Positions 47,201 to 62,800 of a stretch of 64,000 bases of DNA are shown in pieces. The notes beneath the pieces were generated by a model. The model was given only the letters and a program-made list of their open reading frames with translations. It ran no database searches and was not told where the DNA came from. The stretch is from Atherinomorus stipes (taxonomy: Eukaryota; Chordata; Actinopteri; Atheriniformes; Atherinidae). Positions within the stretch are counted from its first letter, which is position 1, and each line of letters opens with the position of its first letter. The DNA is taken from the NCBI GenBank assembly GCA_023101725.1, contig JALJCO010013434.1, positions 1,191,001 through 1,255,000 on the forward strand, written 5' to 3'. The position numbers and the translations under genes are program-made.

Positions 47201-50200
47201 ACAGCAGTGAATTTTTAAGGCATCAGATACAGACATGGAGTGATGTCACACTTTTTTTTTTTTAAGTTGTTTTTTTATGTATACTGTATTTTCAAAACTA
47301 CTGAAGGTAACACAGTCATTTGGTTGTGCCATAAAAGGTAATTATGTGTCTGAGAATGACATGAAACCCACTCTTTTAATCTGGATTAAGGGAAAGCCTG
47401 GCTTATCTTGATTAGTCTGGTTTATTTAACATCAACATGGCTTATTCTAATGTCCGGGTTACCCTGGTAAATAATGCCATTTTATGTTGTTTTATTTGAG
47501 CTAGTGTTGCCAACTTAGTGACCCCTTTCAGATGTCTCTAATGACTTATTTTGAAAAACATGACTAGTGACAAATCTAACAACTGTTTCTGGTGGTTCTT
47601 GGAGACTTTTAAAGTAAAAGCACTGTGTCTGTTGGTGGTGACCATGTTCATAAACCCCCAGCATTATTACTGTACCTCCGCCAGGGGGCAGGGATTATGT
47701 TTTCATCGGCGTTGGTTTGTCTGTTTGTTGGTTTGCTTGTCTGTTTGTAAAACAACTCAAAAAGTTACAAACAGATTTGGCTGAAATTTTCAGAGAAGGT
47801 GTGTATGCTGTTAGGTAACAAATGGTTAAATTTTGGTGCAGATCCGGATCAACATCTGGATACAGGAATTTTTTTAATGACTCTTTATCTTTGCTAGACA
47901 GACACTCTTCGCCACTGGGTGGCAACAAGTGTGGGCTTATTGGTGTCTTCATACTCATCTTTCTACTAATACATGATGATAAAATGATGTGGTGATATCA
48001 AATACAGTGTGAAGTGGTACCCATGTCCATAAATGCAGCACGTGTTGTTATATTTCCTAACTTTGTTACCACTTCCATCAGCTGTTATTTACATTATCTG
48101 CTAGATTTTGCATCAACTGGTGCATTGGATCAGCTTCCGGATCCAGTAAATTTTTAAAGGGGAAATGAGCTGCCTGACAGAGGACTGCACTCTCCAAGTG
48201 CTTTTCTAGTTTTATTTATGGGTAGCCTGATATAATTTTGAGAGCATACTTAATTCATTAGATGAGCAGAAAGAAGCCTCCCTGATGAAGGCCAGTGGGC
48301 TGAAATGCGTTGGATTTTAAGGTCATTATGACTATGCCATAAAAATAAAGGCTTTTTAACTTCTGTAAGGGAGAGTGCCTTGGAGTTCTTTCTGCTCATC
48401 TAATCTTACCGCCCCATCCAAAGAGCACCTCCTAAGAAGTACAACTGAATCCAGGAAGCGCTCCTTCACAAACATTTTATACTTAATTCATTGCTGTACT
48501 TTAAAGTTAATGCACAATGCTTGAATGAACAATATTCCCTATAACTTTATCAGTATATGTTGACGATGTTAAACCTACACTAGGAAAATTTAAAGGTATG
48601 ACATACACTTAAGTCAAGGTACAGAATGGAGCAAGGGGAGCCACAAAGCATGATGGGAAATATTCAAACGAACCCATCCCACTCCTTTTTCCAGCATCTA
48701 CTCATCAGGGCTTCCTACATTCCTCGGGCACTCATACATAGCCAGGCTATGCACAGTAACTCTTGCTTGAATTAGCCTTTATTAGATGCAGCTGAAATGT
48801 GTTAGTGGAACGACTTGAGGTTTAATTGGGAGAAAGAGTTTATTCAAGCGAGGCTTTTCTGATTCAGCCTGGCTTTCTTTAGCTACATTCGTGGAATAAC
48901 CCCAGGAGGGCAAAAGAGTTTAACTTGAGGATAAAACTCCGACTCAGGTTTTTAGAGCTCTCTGTTAGAATGCTGGTAACATGGCTGTGATCTCTTGTCT
49001 TTCATGTTCAACAAGGATTTTAACAAACCAGGTGGGTAAAGAACAAAGACCAGTCAGTTGAGAATGGCGAATGAGGAAGATGATTTTAACCCCCAGTGCT
49101 ATTAAGGAGCATCCATGTTGTGATGATCCTGCTACAAAGTGCAGCATAGCAGCCGTGTGTTTGGGTCAGCAAAACCTATTATCCAACCACCACCTCTGTG
49201 TTGACAGAAACTGCAAAAATTTTTAGCTTTAAAATTGTGTGTGTCATATTTGTATCGAACCAGTTAAGTGAAGTAGCTTAGTTGGTGTTTTTTATACCAT
49301 TAATTGGTTCTGACCCATTTAGGTTGCAGAAATGTCATCTTTATATAGACATTCTGACAGTTTCGAACAATTTGATTCTCCTGGTTTCATGTGTGAGCCA
49401 GTATTACAGAGGACACGATGGTGAGGAAAGTGGCAAAACATGCAAACCATCTGATGTAATTCATAAATGACATCAAACCAATGTTACAATCCAACTAGAC
49501 AAAAAATTAACTCAAGGACTTTTAAAGGTGTTTTATGATAATCTATGACTGGATCTTTTCAGTCTTGCTTTACTCAAACAAATGGTGCAAACCTGAATTT
49601 GGCTTCAGCAGGGACTTTAGGCAGGATCATTGTCACTTTCCCATCTTCATCCACATCAGGTTGGTATCGTATTGGTTTCAGAGTGAGCAGGTCTGGAGCT
49701 GTTCGGATGGAAACCTGCTGCTGGAGGCCGCCGGCACCATTTTCTCGACTCATGAGCACAAAGGAATAATCAGTGTCTGGTTGAAGCTGTGTGATCAGTT
49801 TCCTCCTCAGGCTTCCTTGGACCTCCACACTTTGCTGGTTGTACAGAATCTGAAACCAAGATTAAGTTAGGTTTTTTTTTACCGATTAAAGATGCAGTGC
49901 AACTGATGTTTAGCACATACAGCTTGCCTTAAGTTTGTTTAACAAAAACTTAGATGAACAAACATCAATTGGGTGTTTATCTACACAGACAGTGCCAGAT
50001 AGTGAGCACAAAGCTCACTTGTAGTTCTACGGCTGATGTATAAGTATGATCCATTCCAATGGCATAAATTTATTCTGACCTTTTTTGAGGTGCTTTTTAA
50101 AGTGCAAATTGTTTCTAAGTTTTGAGGTGTTTTTAATATTTCTCTCCATAGTAGCTATCTGTAGCTATTCAAATGAAGGATTGCATTAGTCTTACCTTGA

Positions 50201-53200
50201 GAGGTAGTTGAGATTCATAAGTTTCTGGTACTTCCCAGGTCAGCAGGACTGAGGTTTTCATTACAGTCTTTGCTCCAAAGTTCTTGGTAAAGACTAAGGA
50301 AAGATCTGGGTGATTATTAGGGGGTCATTTTGATTCTACATATGACTAAGATGAGTCAGAATTGATAAATGAGTTCATTAAAAAGAAATATTTATGTATT
50401 AATTCAGCATTAAAAATCTTTTGAAAACTTGGACCTATAAATCAAAGGATTTTCCTATAGTTACTCTGTTTAGTAGAAAGGACTTCAGAACGATGAAATC
50501 CCACAAATGGGATTATGCAGTGAGGTTATTATTTGAAATGGTTTTCATCTAATAGATGACCCTTGTCAAAAGTGAAAAGGGGGAATTTTCTGTTTCCTTA
50601 AGATGTTTGACATAATAAAAAAGAGAAGCCACATGGATTATAACTTCAGCTCAGATAAGATGCCGCAGACTTAGCTGCTGCAACTAACATCCTGTCCACC
50701 TTTTGCTCACTCTTGTTCTCATATTAAGAGTTACATGTACTGTGTCTGCTGACATCTGTGAGCTGTTGTGGAAATGTCCCAAAGCAAACCTTAAGGCATA
50801 CATGCTTTTTCTTACTTTGTGAAAGCTCAGTAAATAATGACATATTTGTGAAATTCTAACTTCTGACTTCCATATTCTATGAAATGTAGCCTAACAGTTT
50901 GTGAATGTTACCTGGCATAGAAGAAGTGGACATTGTCCTGATTTGGACGCTGGGGCTGAGAGGTCCTCCTCCTTTGCGTGTGAAGGCTTGGACTCTGATG
51001 TCGTACGTTGTTTCAGGCTGCAAACCTTGGACCGCCATCTGCGTGTCTGCAGTGGTGTTTGTGCTGTTGTGCTGGCCATTAATATCACGACACACAACCT
51101 CATACTTGATGATCTTTCCATTTCTCTCAGCCAGAGGAGGAGGTTCCCAAGCGAGCTTTGTGGAAGTGGATGTTAAGCCTATCACGCTCAGATTCTGTGG
51201 GTAGCTGCTGGGTATGTCTTCAGGGGTGCTTATCTCTTTTATGTATTCCTGCCCGGCACCTGCTCGGTTTTTAGCACACAGTTTGAAGATGTAAGTGGCT
51301 CCCTTGTGGAGGCCGGTGACTGTGAAATGGTCATCTGTTTTTCTGAAGTCTTTCACAGTGAAACTTTCCTCATCAGCTCTCTTGTACTGCAGCTGGTATC
51401 CAACATGCTCTCCTACGATTTCTTTAGGAGGCTGCCACTGGATCAGAGCCGTATTTCCCATCATGGTGCTAATCATCATAGTGGGCTTTCCAGGCACTGC
51501 AACAGCAAAGTGTTGGAAGATGAGTGCTAACATCAACGGCATGGCAAATTCTCCAACATCAGAGTTAGCTTTGGTAACACCACCAACTACCTAGGCTAAA
51601 GCCAACACTGGCTTCCATGAGGATGTTCATATCAATACAACAGAGATAAGAGAATTAATGGTCCTATTCTATAAAACATTTGTTTCAAATGGTGTAACAC
51701 TAATTGCCCCACCTGCCCCTGTGGTGGAGACCACCCTGGCCTTGCTGCGGGCTCCATCACCCTTTGTGGTGTAGGAAGCCAGAGTCACAGAATATGTCGT
51801 CTCTGGGAGCAGACCAGTTATAATGGCTTCCTGCACATTAGAAAAACACAAAAAGACAAGAAAAGAAGGAAAAGATGTTGGAATGGGAATTTGTTGGGCA
51901 ATAAGGTAACACTGAACATTGCATATTCTCAACATTCTCATGAAAATGACATAAGTTGCACCACTAATGCTCCATTCAAATTATGACGTGTTCGCATGGT
52001 ACAGTGTAAATAATCTCAATTTAGGATTTGATCTAATTTTCATACAGATTATATAACATATCTTTAAATAGATAAATAAAAATTTTTCACATTCTTGAAT
52101 AGCATGACCTGATCATGGATATTTAGTCCACAAACCTTCACTGATTAAGACACAAGTAAGGGAAAGTGGCAGTACCTGAGCGTCATGGTTTGAAATATCT
52201 ATGAAGACCGGCTGCCCACGGGGCTCGCTGTTCTCCAGCCTGGAACAAATCAGCTGGTAGCCTTGGATCTGGCCATGTTGCTTCATTGTCAGGGGAGGCC
52301 TCCATGTCACTCTGATAGCGGTGGAGTTGAGGGCTTCTGCCTCCACTTTTCTGGGAGGAGCTCCAGACACTGGAGGCGCATCACAGCACAAAACGTAAAC
52401 ACAAGTGAACATTTGGACTGTAATATGTTGTACAGTAACTTTAACACAAATCAGAGTGTAAGCGTGAATTCAGAGTGTTGTCATGCTTACTGGTTTTGGC
52501 GGTCCTTGCTTCAACAGGCTGAGAAAAAACGCCCAAACCCATCTCAGATCGTGCTGCTAGGGATAACGAGTACATCGTGTCTGGCTTTAGTCCATCAACT
52601 GCATAGAAGCCTGCAGCATCAAAAGTGACACGATGCTGCGAAAAGATAAACACATTAAAGCTGTAATACAAACACAAATGCACTCGTATAGAAAGCTGTG
52701 AAAAGGTTTAGGTACTTCAGAGTTTTATTCATGATGCAATACGGTAGTCACTATTATTTGATCAAAATGGGATAGATGAAGAGAGGAGACGTGAGTCTTC
52801 TGACTTGCTAAACACACTAACTTTCAAGATCCCTGAAAAAAGTTTGCAAGATGTAACAAATAAACATAAAATGACAAGAAATGTAAATGGGTTGATGAAG
52901 AGGCAAATGCTAGTCAATAAAACTGAAACAAAAAGGTTTTCAGTTGTTTAAAAACAAGTATGAAGTGATATCAAAGTAAACCAGCTGTAGGAAATGAGCA
53001 TATGTCATATTTTAAACATTGGAGAGACAAGTCTATACACAGTAAACAAAAATGAAAAACAAACAAAACAAATATTTTTAGGATGGTATTCACCTTGTCC
53101 ACAGGATTGCTGGCTTCCCAGTAAAGCAGTTCAAAACCAATGACGTGGTCTTTGGCAGGCCAAGGCCATGACAACATTATGCGTGTGTCCAGCTCGGCCT

Positions 53201-56200
53201 CAGCTTCAACAGCAGACAGCTGAGCTGGAACTGGAAGCAGAAACACACGTTGCAGTGAGAACAGAATGACAGAGGTAGTGGAGCCTTTATTCAGAGTGGA
53301 AACGTAGGGTGAATTAGCCCAAATGTGATGAGGAAGGCTGGATGTAGGTAGAGTGTAGAGTTTATCTTTTTTAATAATTCTGTTAAAGCGTAGCCAGTGG
53401 CCTTCCTGTGTGTAGTTGCATGTTCTCCCCGTGTATGCGTGGGTTCTCTCCGGGTTCTCCAGCTTCCTCACACCATCCAAAGACATGCACGTTAGGTTAA
53501 TTGGTCACTCTAAATTGCCCCTAGGAGTGAATGTAAGTGCGAATGATTGTCTGTTTTTCTGTGTTGGCCCTGCGACAGACCCACGACCTGTCCAGGGTGT
53601 ACCCCTGCCTCTTAGTCCTTATAACTTAGTCCTTGTTTGTGCTGGAAAGATTTCACCACTGATGTTGTTTTCTACGCCTGCTTTCATTGTGCTCATCCGT
53701 CAATATATCTAGCTGAGCTGTTTTTTTCTTTTCCTTTGGTAAATCACTTCTGTGCCTCTACTGGTGACCTGATGATGTCATTGAGTCATTTTGAGCCCAG
53801 AAACATTGTGTCAGGATGTCTTGGCTGCATTGTCACCGCAAACTGACTCTTTCAGTATTTCTGTCATAGGTAAGATTGATTTCATTTGTTGATGAAAGTG
53901 GAAGATGTTTTGTCCCTAATATTCAGCACTTTGGGTATTTTTGGGCAGGAACTTTCTCGATGAATCCAATAAACAAAATTTGATGAGAAAAAAACAAAAA
54001 ACAAAATAGTGAACACGACAAGAAGAGCGATGTCTTATGAATGTTTCACCTCACAGTTGCTCTCACTTTGGAAACCAGGAAAATGCCTACAAACTTAATC
54101 ATAAGAGGTGTCCTCACTGCTAAATTTTCCCCCTTATCAACAAACCCTATCATGAGACTGCCGAGGGGGGTTATTCTCATATTCAGAAATATCATCTACT
54201 CCACCAAAATCAACAGATTTTAAGAAGATGGATGGATATTTTCTACTATGTTTCTGAAGACTCATAGCAAATTAAAAGAAAAATAAGTTATCCACAGTTG
54301 CTTGATTTTTGACAAAGACCAAACAATTTATTCATGGATTCTTGAAGGTCAAATTGAGTTTTAAATATGAAGTGAGTTCAGCTGATTCAAAAGAGTAGTG
54401 AAATTCAGGAAAACTAAATAAGCCTTCATCAGTATGAGCATGTTTATTAACCATTAGAATGACTTTATGAATAATTCTCATTATCTTTTCTTCAGAGTGG
54501 GGCTCCGTAGCCTTCAACTGTTATGATCACTTTCAAGACAAGTTCCATATTCACCTTCCTAAAATTAAAGCCTGATGTGAACTCATTCAGTCTGTGATCC
54601 ACTGTTTTGTTCGCCTCTATGTTCCTTACTGATAGTCACTTCAGATAAATGCACCTGCTAAATCAGTCTATTAATCAATGCTCAGTGAATTTAAAGTTTT
54701 TATCATGTGATGCTGCAGCTTTACACATGCAGACAGCTGATTCTGCCCATGTGTACAGATAAGAGTTCAATGACAAGTGGAGCATGGAAGAACGTTTGCC
54801 ATACAGTGCCTTCCTGAAAAATGTCACAATACACAATCTTTAATTCTTAATAATGGATTCAGTGGTTTTCTAAATAATATGTGACACTTTGTCCACACAC
54901 ATGCCAAAACATGAACAAGTGACGCACCATTTAAAGTGCCTTTAACAGATTTAATTGCTTTTTAGCGATCTAGTGAGTATGTTGTTACCTCCTTGCTTGG
55001 TTTTGATCCGTACCACATCAGATGGTGGCCCGTCCCCCACAGAGGTGAAGCCGAGCACCCTCAGGCTATAGGTGATATCTGCTATCAGACCTGAGATGGT
55101 GGTCAACTGGCTGTTATCAGTGTTGTGTATCTGCCACACACTGAGAGGGTCACCGGGCTCAGCGCTGTAGTAGACCCGATAGCCTTGTATTTGGCCATTG
55201 GGCTCCTCTGGAGGCTCCCACTGCACCAGCATGGTGCTGGAGCTTAGCATGCGTGCCTGAACATGAAGAGGGGGTGATGAGGGTGCCTGCTCACTTGTAC
55301 GGGTTTCCACAATACTGCTTGGAGACCCCCGGCCAACATTATTCACAGCCATGACACGAAACTCATATTCAGAGAACGGGCTAAGGCCGCCAATGCTGTA
55401 CCGAGTTGTGGCCACACCGTCTACTTCCTGGAAACCGTTTTCAGACAGTTTGGCACGGTACTGAATCACATAGTAGGACACAGGCTCAGGGTTCCCAGAG
55501 TCCCAGGTTAGAGTGACACTGGTGGCTGTGGTTTCGGTCACGATGAGGGAGGTGGGCATCTTGGGTAGAGCTGTTGGAGAGCAAAGACAGACAAGAGACA
55601 GCCAAATAACTTGATGACCACTCAAAACCATTTACAGAGAAAGTCCCAATCACTCAGTCTCACATTTAAATACACTGACCGTGATCAACCACTCAGATAC
55701 TGATTACTAATGTATTCAGGGGACATGTGGGGTTCTGTATTTTGCACACGGGTCTGTCCTTGGTCAGACCCCCAGTCAGACATACTTTGATGCAATGTAG
55801 ATTCTTAACAAGCATCTACAGAAAACATGGGAGAGAATTTGAAGATGTATCAGGCCCTTCTTTTTTTCCACTGTTCCCTAATGGAAAAAAAACTACTTTA
55901 TAAATCCCAAATGGAAATTATAGTTAAAAAAAAAAAAGGTTCTTGTGAGCAGTATTCCCCTTTCTGCCGGTTTAGTTACAGGAAAGAACACAGGTCAACA
56001 AGAAGTTTGTCTTCCAGCTGTTATTTTTCATTTGCAGTTGTAAAAACCTGCTTCCACCACAACATCAATAACACAGACTGTCTACATGAAGGGACATAAC
56101 AGACTTTACTTCTTGAGGAACCTACAACCCTTCATTGTCTGCACCAAGGTGCTACTTACATCTATTATCAGGCTGTGGTGGAGAGTTCGGTCTGCTTTGC

Positions 56201-59200
56201 AGCATCTGTTGAAGCTGCTTCATCCGAGACAAAGATTTAACCAAACTGAATAATGTGATCAAGAAGTATGAAGAGGCAAACACACTCTGGCTGTGACTGT
56301 ATGTTTACAGAATCCCAATACAAAATGTTGGGACCTTGTTTAAACCGTAATTAAAACAGACGGCAGTGATTTTCTGATACAGGCAGTAGTACAAAGAAAA
56401 CATACAAAGTGCTGCAAATTAAATTTAGAAGTAATATAAGTCAAGCAAACAAAAATCATGAGTTTAATTAGGTTAAAGGTCAGTGTTACTGGAAATGAAA
56501 AGAGTCTTAAAGACAGAGGAAGGGCTAAATCATCAAGCGTGTGCACACATACACAAACTAAATATGCCTAAAGACAAATATAAAACATAAACAAGTACTC
56601 ATACAATATTTTTCTCCTGTCATATATCATATAACTTCTATTTCAGGCATTCCTACCCAACACGCTGTGTTTCTGACCTTTGACAGTGATTTGTGCTGTA
56701 GTCTCAATCATGCCCAGCGAGGATATGGCCACACAGGTGAAGTTGTCGGATTGATGGATGTTGGTGAGCTCCAGGACATTGCGGCCAATGGGCATTTCAT
56801 CCGTCTGGGACAGCTCTACTTCCCCCCTCACCCATTTGATATGAGGCATTGGAGCACCTACTGCTACACAGGTCAGGTTAACACTGCCGCCAGGCATCAC
56901 CTCATGATTGGTGGGTGGGATGGAAAAACGTGGAGGCACGCGCCGAACTGCAGTGGTAAAGACATGAAGTGTGAAAGGACACAGCTGTGAGACTAAAGAG
57001 CTTCCTCACTGTTTACTGGCCTAACTTGCACAGTGCATCAATGTACTTGAAATTGTCAGGCCAGGTGAGTCTGAATAAGCACTTGGCATTGGTTAAAGTT
57101 AGAAAAAATAAAAGTTAAGTGCAATCTGCAGTCACGTTTAAACATGCGGGCCAGCTGGGGCGACTGATCTGTACATTTCACCATGTTTGTGCTCCTGTTT
57201 TCTTTAAAGATGTGTGTTGGTCTAATTACTGATGCTAAACTGGTAAACATGGTGAGGCCCTATCATTCTGTGCTGGTCCCTAAAATTTTGTCATTGCCCC
57301 CAGAATTAAGTTAGCAGGTGACAGGCTACTGGTCTAAGCTTTCTCACTAGGCTGGTGGAGTCTTATTATTTAAGTCCCTTTAAAGAACAGTGAGTTTATG
57401 GTCAGGATCTTTGTCTTGTTTCCTTAATTCTGTTCCTGTTCTGGTTTCCATTGGGAATTTATCTACCTTTATGATTTATTAGAAAATATTTCTATCTTTA
57501 CCTTAAACTTTATCTAATGTCTATTAGATGCCTCTAAATGCTGTTTTAATGGTAAAATATGCAAGCTCAGAGAACATTATGGTGAATCAATAGAAGAGCA
57601 GAGTCAAACTTCAAAACAAACTGAGAAAAAAACAAAAGTAAAGCATAACTTACAACCCATGACATATAAATATCTCTGTCTAGGGAAAACCTGACATACA
57701 GCATATGGATTCATAGAGTATAACAGCATAAATTAAAGAAAGAATATGGGTCATTTCTTGGAGGAAAACATATTTTGCATGCATGTGGATGTTGAAAGCT
57801 TCGAAAAGAGCAGGTGATCAAGAAATATAAGCATGCAGAGGGAGAGAGATTCTAAGAACATCATTATACAACAATTTAATTTGAAAGAAAAAGTTGTTGG
57901 GTGTTGCTGCTTTATTACAACCTAAAATATTAGTCACCCTTAACCTAAGCCACTGAATTCATCAGTGTATGATTAAGTGATGACCCTGGTGCTTCTTTTG
58001 GCATTATATCATTGCAATCTTACTGGGTCAGATCCATTAAGTCCAATAGGGCCAATTTTCACAGGAGTGGATGTATCAGGAGTGTAAGGTAAATCTCAAT
58101 ATCAGACAGTAGGATATAAACAGACATTGCAAAAAAAAAAAAAATAAATAAATAAATAAATTAAATTAAATAAACACATCTCACACTCTACAGGTCTCAG
58201 CTAGATGCTGAAGTTTATAAGGGCAAAATGAGAAAAATACTGACCTAAAAAGGTTTGCTTAGAAGGGCTACAGTACCAGGAGAAACATTTTCTCTCTAAG
58301 TTTACACTGCCAGACTTTAAGCATGATTTTTGCTTTGCAGATATATGAATGTTCCATATAAGGAAAACTGGCAGGTTAGTTGGCTGTTATCAATGGGAAC
58401 TGTATGTTTGAATGCTCTAAACATTTGATTCAGGAGACTTGTGTAGATTTCCCAGTGCCCAGCTGAATATCTGGTATTTTCTGGGAGGTGAAGGGAGAGG
58501 AGTGTTAGATTTAACCTTCTCATTTAGATTATACACTGAATACACCAGAACAAGATTTGGCTCATAATATTACCTAAAATCTGTTAGCTAAAGTAAATTA
58601 AATGAAAGACAAATAAAACAAAGGAATACAAGCCAATGCTTTGCCTCATCCCATTCCCATGACGTCATGCTGGCATCTTCCCAGCAAACACCTGTGTTCA
58701 TCTGTCTTACGGAGAACAACTCCTAGCCACAGCTCCTGGGAAAAAATGATAAAATCAAATAATTAGACTTGCTGGATTGAAGTCCAGTTGGACATATCGT
58801 CTTGCTATATTGCAGTACCAATTCAAAAAAAGTAACTTTTAGTGTTATTATTTATATATATATATCCAAAAAATGGTGAGAACATTGATGTCTTTAATGT
58901 TTCCAGGGTGCAATAGCATGACTGACTCAAAGAGAAGTCATGGGGTCATAATGACGTTTGCTTCCCAACAATCAGGTAAACACAGGTTAAATCGATATGA
59001 TATACTTGTATCATGCGTATAGCGTAGGGATGAGAGAGAGACTTGGCAGATATATCCACCCCCATCCAAACCCTTAAAGTCTGAGTTTTGACTTAAAACA
59101 CATTTAAACATTTATCTTTGAACCACTGAAGTGTTGCTTTGGCGGTACGTTTAGGGTCATTGTTCTGCTGAAGTGTGAAACACTCCCAGTCTCAAATCTT

Positions 59201-59772
59201 TGGAAGACTGATACAGGTTTTCCACAAGATTTTTCCTGCATTCAGGGAAAAACAGGTCAATCTGGTCAATCATTTTATGGCATCGTGGTTAAAAACACCT
59301 CTTGAACACAAACCAGATTATTCTGGATTTTAGGGAAATAAGAGGTAAAACAAGCACTATTTCCATCCTGAGGGCAAACGTAGAGGTGGGTTACACTACA
59401 AATAACTGGGAGTTCAACTGGAAAACTGTCTAGACTGGAATTGTAAAACTGAAGCTGTCTTAAAAGGATATAGCTCTGCATCTCAAACTGTACAATGCGC
59501 AACACTATGGGAGCCATTAAATCAAAATACCCTTTCCTTCCTCTGGTAGAGGGTAGTGGGTCAGCTCAGGCATACCCACTTCACTCACTTTAGTAAAAGC
59601 AATTATTTCCCTACACAGCAGCAAACAACAACATTTATGACATGATATATTTGTGAACTGATGTCCTTACCAGGGTGCAAAACCCCCTGCATGCCTCATA
59701 TTTCCTGCATAGTTTGCACTCAGAAGGTTGCAAACTATGCATTTGTGTAGTATAGTACTGATAGTATATACA

Positions 59773-59827
<55 letters not shown>

Positions 59828-62800
59828 GTGTGTGTGTATACACACACACATGTGGTGTGTGAACATTGGCAATGAACACATGTTGTTCATTGCCAATAAT
59901 TTTAAAAAGCACCAGTTTAAAACCCAAATTCATTACTTTCAAGAGCAGCATCATTTTATTTCTTTTGTCATCTTTAAAGCACAAATTGAAATTGAGTTTG
60001 TTTGGAGTCACCACTAAACTGAATTATAATTTAGCTATCTTAGATAATATAATTCTTGTGCATGCAATCATGCATTTTTTTCTATGTTATCTGAACTTAT
60101 TGTAGATGTGGGTTTTTAAAAAATGTGTCTGAGCTCCTCCATATTCTGCTCCAAATGATTCAAAATTCTAAACATTCAAAAGATCTGTAAAAAGTTTTTT
60201 TTTTTTTTTTTTGTAGTTTTTTGTTCTTTTTCCAAGTCAAGTGTTCACAGAGAGAGATGTATGAAAAATGGTAGAAGTATGTCTTCAGAGAAGCTGCTCA
60301 CATTGAGCCATGCCTTTGAATTAGCCATGACCACAACAACACAATCAGCATGCAAGGAAAGAATATTGAGTATGATGCTAAATTTTGTGAAGTGATCCTG
60401 AACTCTGAAATCAGCTGTGATGTGTACTTGTGTAAAGAATGTTACAGTGACATGTGATCAATGCAGTCACATTTACCATTTTGTCTTAGCTAGTAACAGC
60501 TTAGTTGTGGTGCTGAGGTCTCGTTGCCTTGCCATATCAGCAATGATGCTGCTGTCCTATTAGCAAATTAAATATCAATTGTTTTCACTCTCCTGCAAGT
60601 TCAAACAAACAGGTGTGCAGTCTTGACTGTTTAAATCTCTCTGTGGTCTGTACTGTGTGCATAAGGCTAACGAGAAAATACACCATTGCACTGCCAACCT
60701 AACTGTAATTCTCTTCCACCCGTTTCTTGTGCACAGTGTTATCATAACTGGTGTGAAATAATTGCATTTTCATTATTTCATCTTGGCATTATTTAACAAT
60801 CATTTCACAAAATTTGCATCAGCAGGTTATATAGAGCATTGTTTCTATGCTATAGAAGCAGGAAGGGGTTGAAGTACAGGTTGATGGGAATAGGGAAAAG
60901 GATGGTTGCACATTAGTCTGAAGTTTGAAGAAGACGGCCGAGACGGGCCGAGGCACAGCGGGACGCTGGCGCTACACAGCTCCAGTCTACCAGGCCTTGG
61001 TTTAAGGAGGGTAAAGAATGAAAAAACCAACCTTCACGCTGATCTGAGAGGTGAGATTTGGATTGGATTTAGATTAAAAGGTGCAGTGATGATGGAGGGA
61101 TTCAAAATAACGTGAAAAAGAAAAAGAAATAAACCAGAGGAGCAAAATAAGAAGTGGGAGGAAGAAGACAAGGAGAAACAGAGAGAGTAAAACAGGCAAA
61201 TATTTGCTCATCTATGAACAAGTGGGAAAAAAAAAATCATAGTGGAGACGAAAGCCTGGGTTCCAGCGTCTAACACACACACACACACACACACCCACAT
61301 TAATAAAAAGCAAATCCACTGTACTGACACAATTTCACTCCCAACTCATAATCTACTGACTATAAGGAGCCCTCAGCTTCGGTTTTTAATGCACTGGGTT
61401 TCTCTTTATGGTCATTCATTCTTTAAATACAAGGAACTTCTCTAAATCTGCATCCTTCCAAGTGTCCTGCTTTCATTCCTAACATGTCTTTCAACACTGC
61501 ACGCTTATTAACAAGTAATAAAGTTCTCCTGAGGAGGTTGGAGAGGTGCAGAGGTAATCAGGAAAATAACAGAGATAAGACTTGAGGTGAAGACCTGCTT
61601 GCTTTTTTTTTAATCCCCTTCTTTTCATAATAACTCACCCTCTCACATACATTCACTCCTCAACTGCTTTCTTAGGCATTAAATGTATTTAGTTAAGACT
61701 AAATATCAAAAGTACATAAGAACTTTAGTGACTCATCCCACTGGTAAGTTACCAGTTTGGCAGTATCTTGCACATACTGTATACAAAGAGACTACATATC
61801 AAAACTGATGCTAAAGGCTTCTGATCAATCATCAGTATGTGATGAGTTGTGAGTGACCACACACAAACAGAAAAACCCTGAATGCAGAATATCACATCAG
61901 CAGAATAGGAAACAGTAAAATTGACAGTGCCAACATTTTTGCTCAACAATTGCCATCAAATTCAATATAACATACTTATCAAGACACCTGTACAGGTTTT
62001 ATGATTGTGAAGGATCCCAGCCGTAACATCCTGAGATCAGTGAGCATATGACCTGATGGTCCCCAACAGGATTGATCATACTCACCTTGTAAACTGGGAC
62101 CACCTTTGCCTCATGCTCCGTTTTATCTACAAACAGATTCATTTACTGTATATGGAAATATGATACAGTATTTGGTGTGGGTTAAGGACCTTGCTTAACT
62201 ACTGTGGGCCCTTGAGCAAGGTCCTTAACCCCCATCAACTGTTCTCTGGGCGCCAAGACATGGCCACCCACTGCTCTCTAGTTAATTTAGAGATGGGTAA
62301 AATGCAGAGGCCGAATTTCTCAATTGAGATCAACACAGCATTTTTCTTTAAACAGTACTCTAAATAAGCTAATATTGCATTAAGGAGCATGATGTGTCCT
62401 TAAAAGCTGCCTTTTTAATGACATGTCTGGACCAAAAGTCAGAGGTAACAGGTCTTATAAAGTAATGATTCCTCACCAGAACCCAGAACCCAACATTACC
62501 AAAGCAGTATGGGAGCACCTTGACAGAGAACAGAACAAAAGGCAGCCTGCATTCAAAGGAGAGCTATGAAATGTCCTTCAAGAAGCTATTCTACTTAAAG
62601 CAATTACAAGAAAGCATCTCTGAAGGTTCAGGCTGCATTACAAAATAAAGATGGTCATTGCTACAGACGACTTGACACAATATTTAGCTATTACATTTTA
62701 TTTCCATTTGTATTTGCATTTTTTTTAGAAAATAAATCCCATTTCCTGTTTTTTGTTTTTTTTGTCAGGGTGTAAAGAGATAAAGGGTGCCTCATTTCAT

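Noticed and set aside
49535..49870. Plus-strand ORF of 111 codons
   Set aside because: Antisense of the FNIII-8 exon, whose minus-strand reading is clearly LAR.
50901..51594. Plus-strand ORFs opposite FNIII-6/7
   Set aside because: They are antisense to a strongly conserved ptprf exon and have no recognisable product.
62085..62110. Splice-donor-like site (ACAAG|GTGAGTATG on minus) as a mini-exon B of ptprf
   Set aside because: No matching acceptor or ELRE-type coding sequence next to it.
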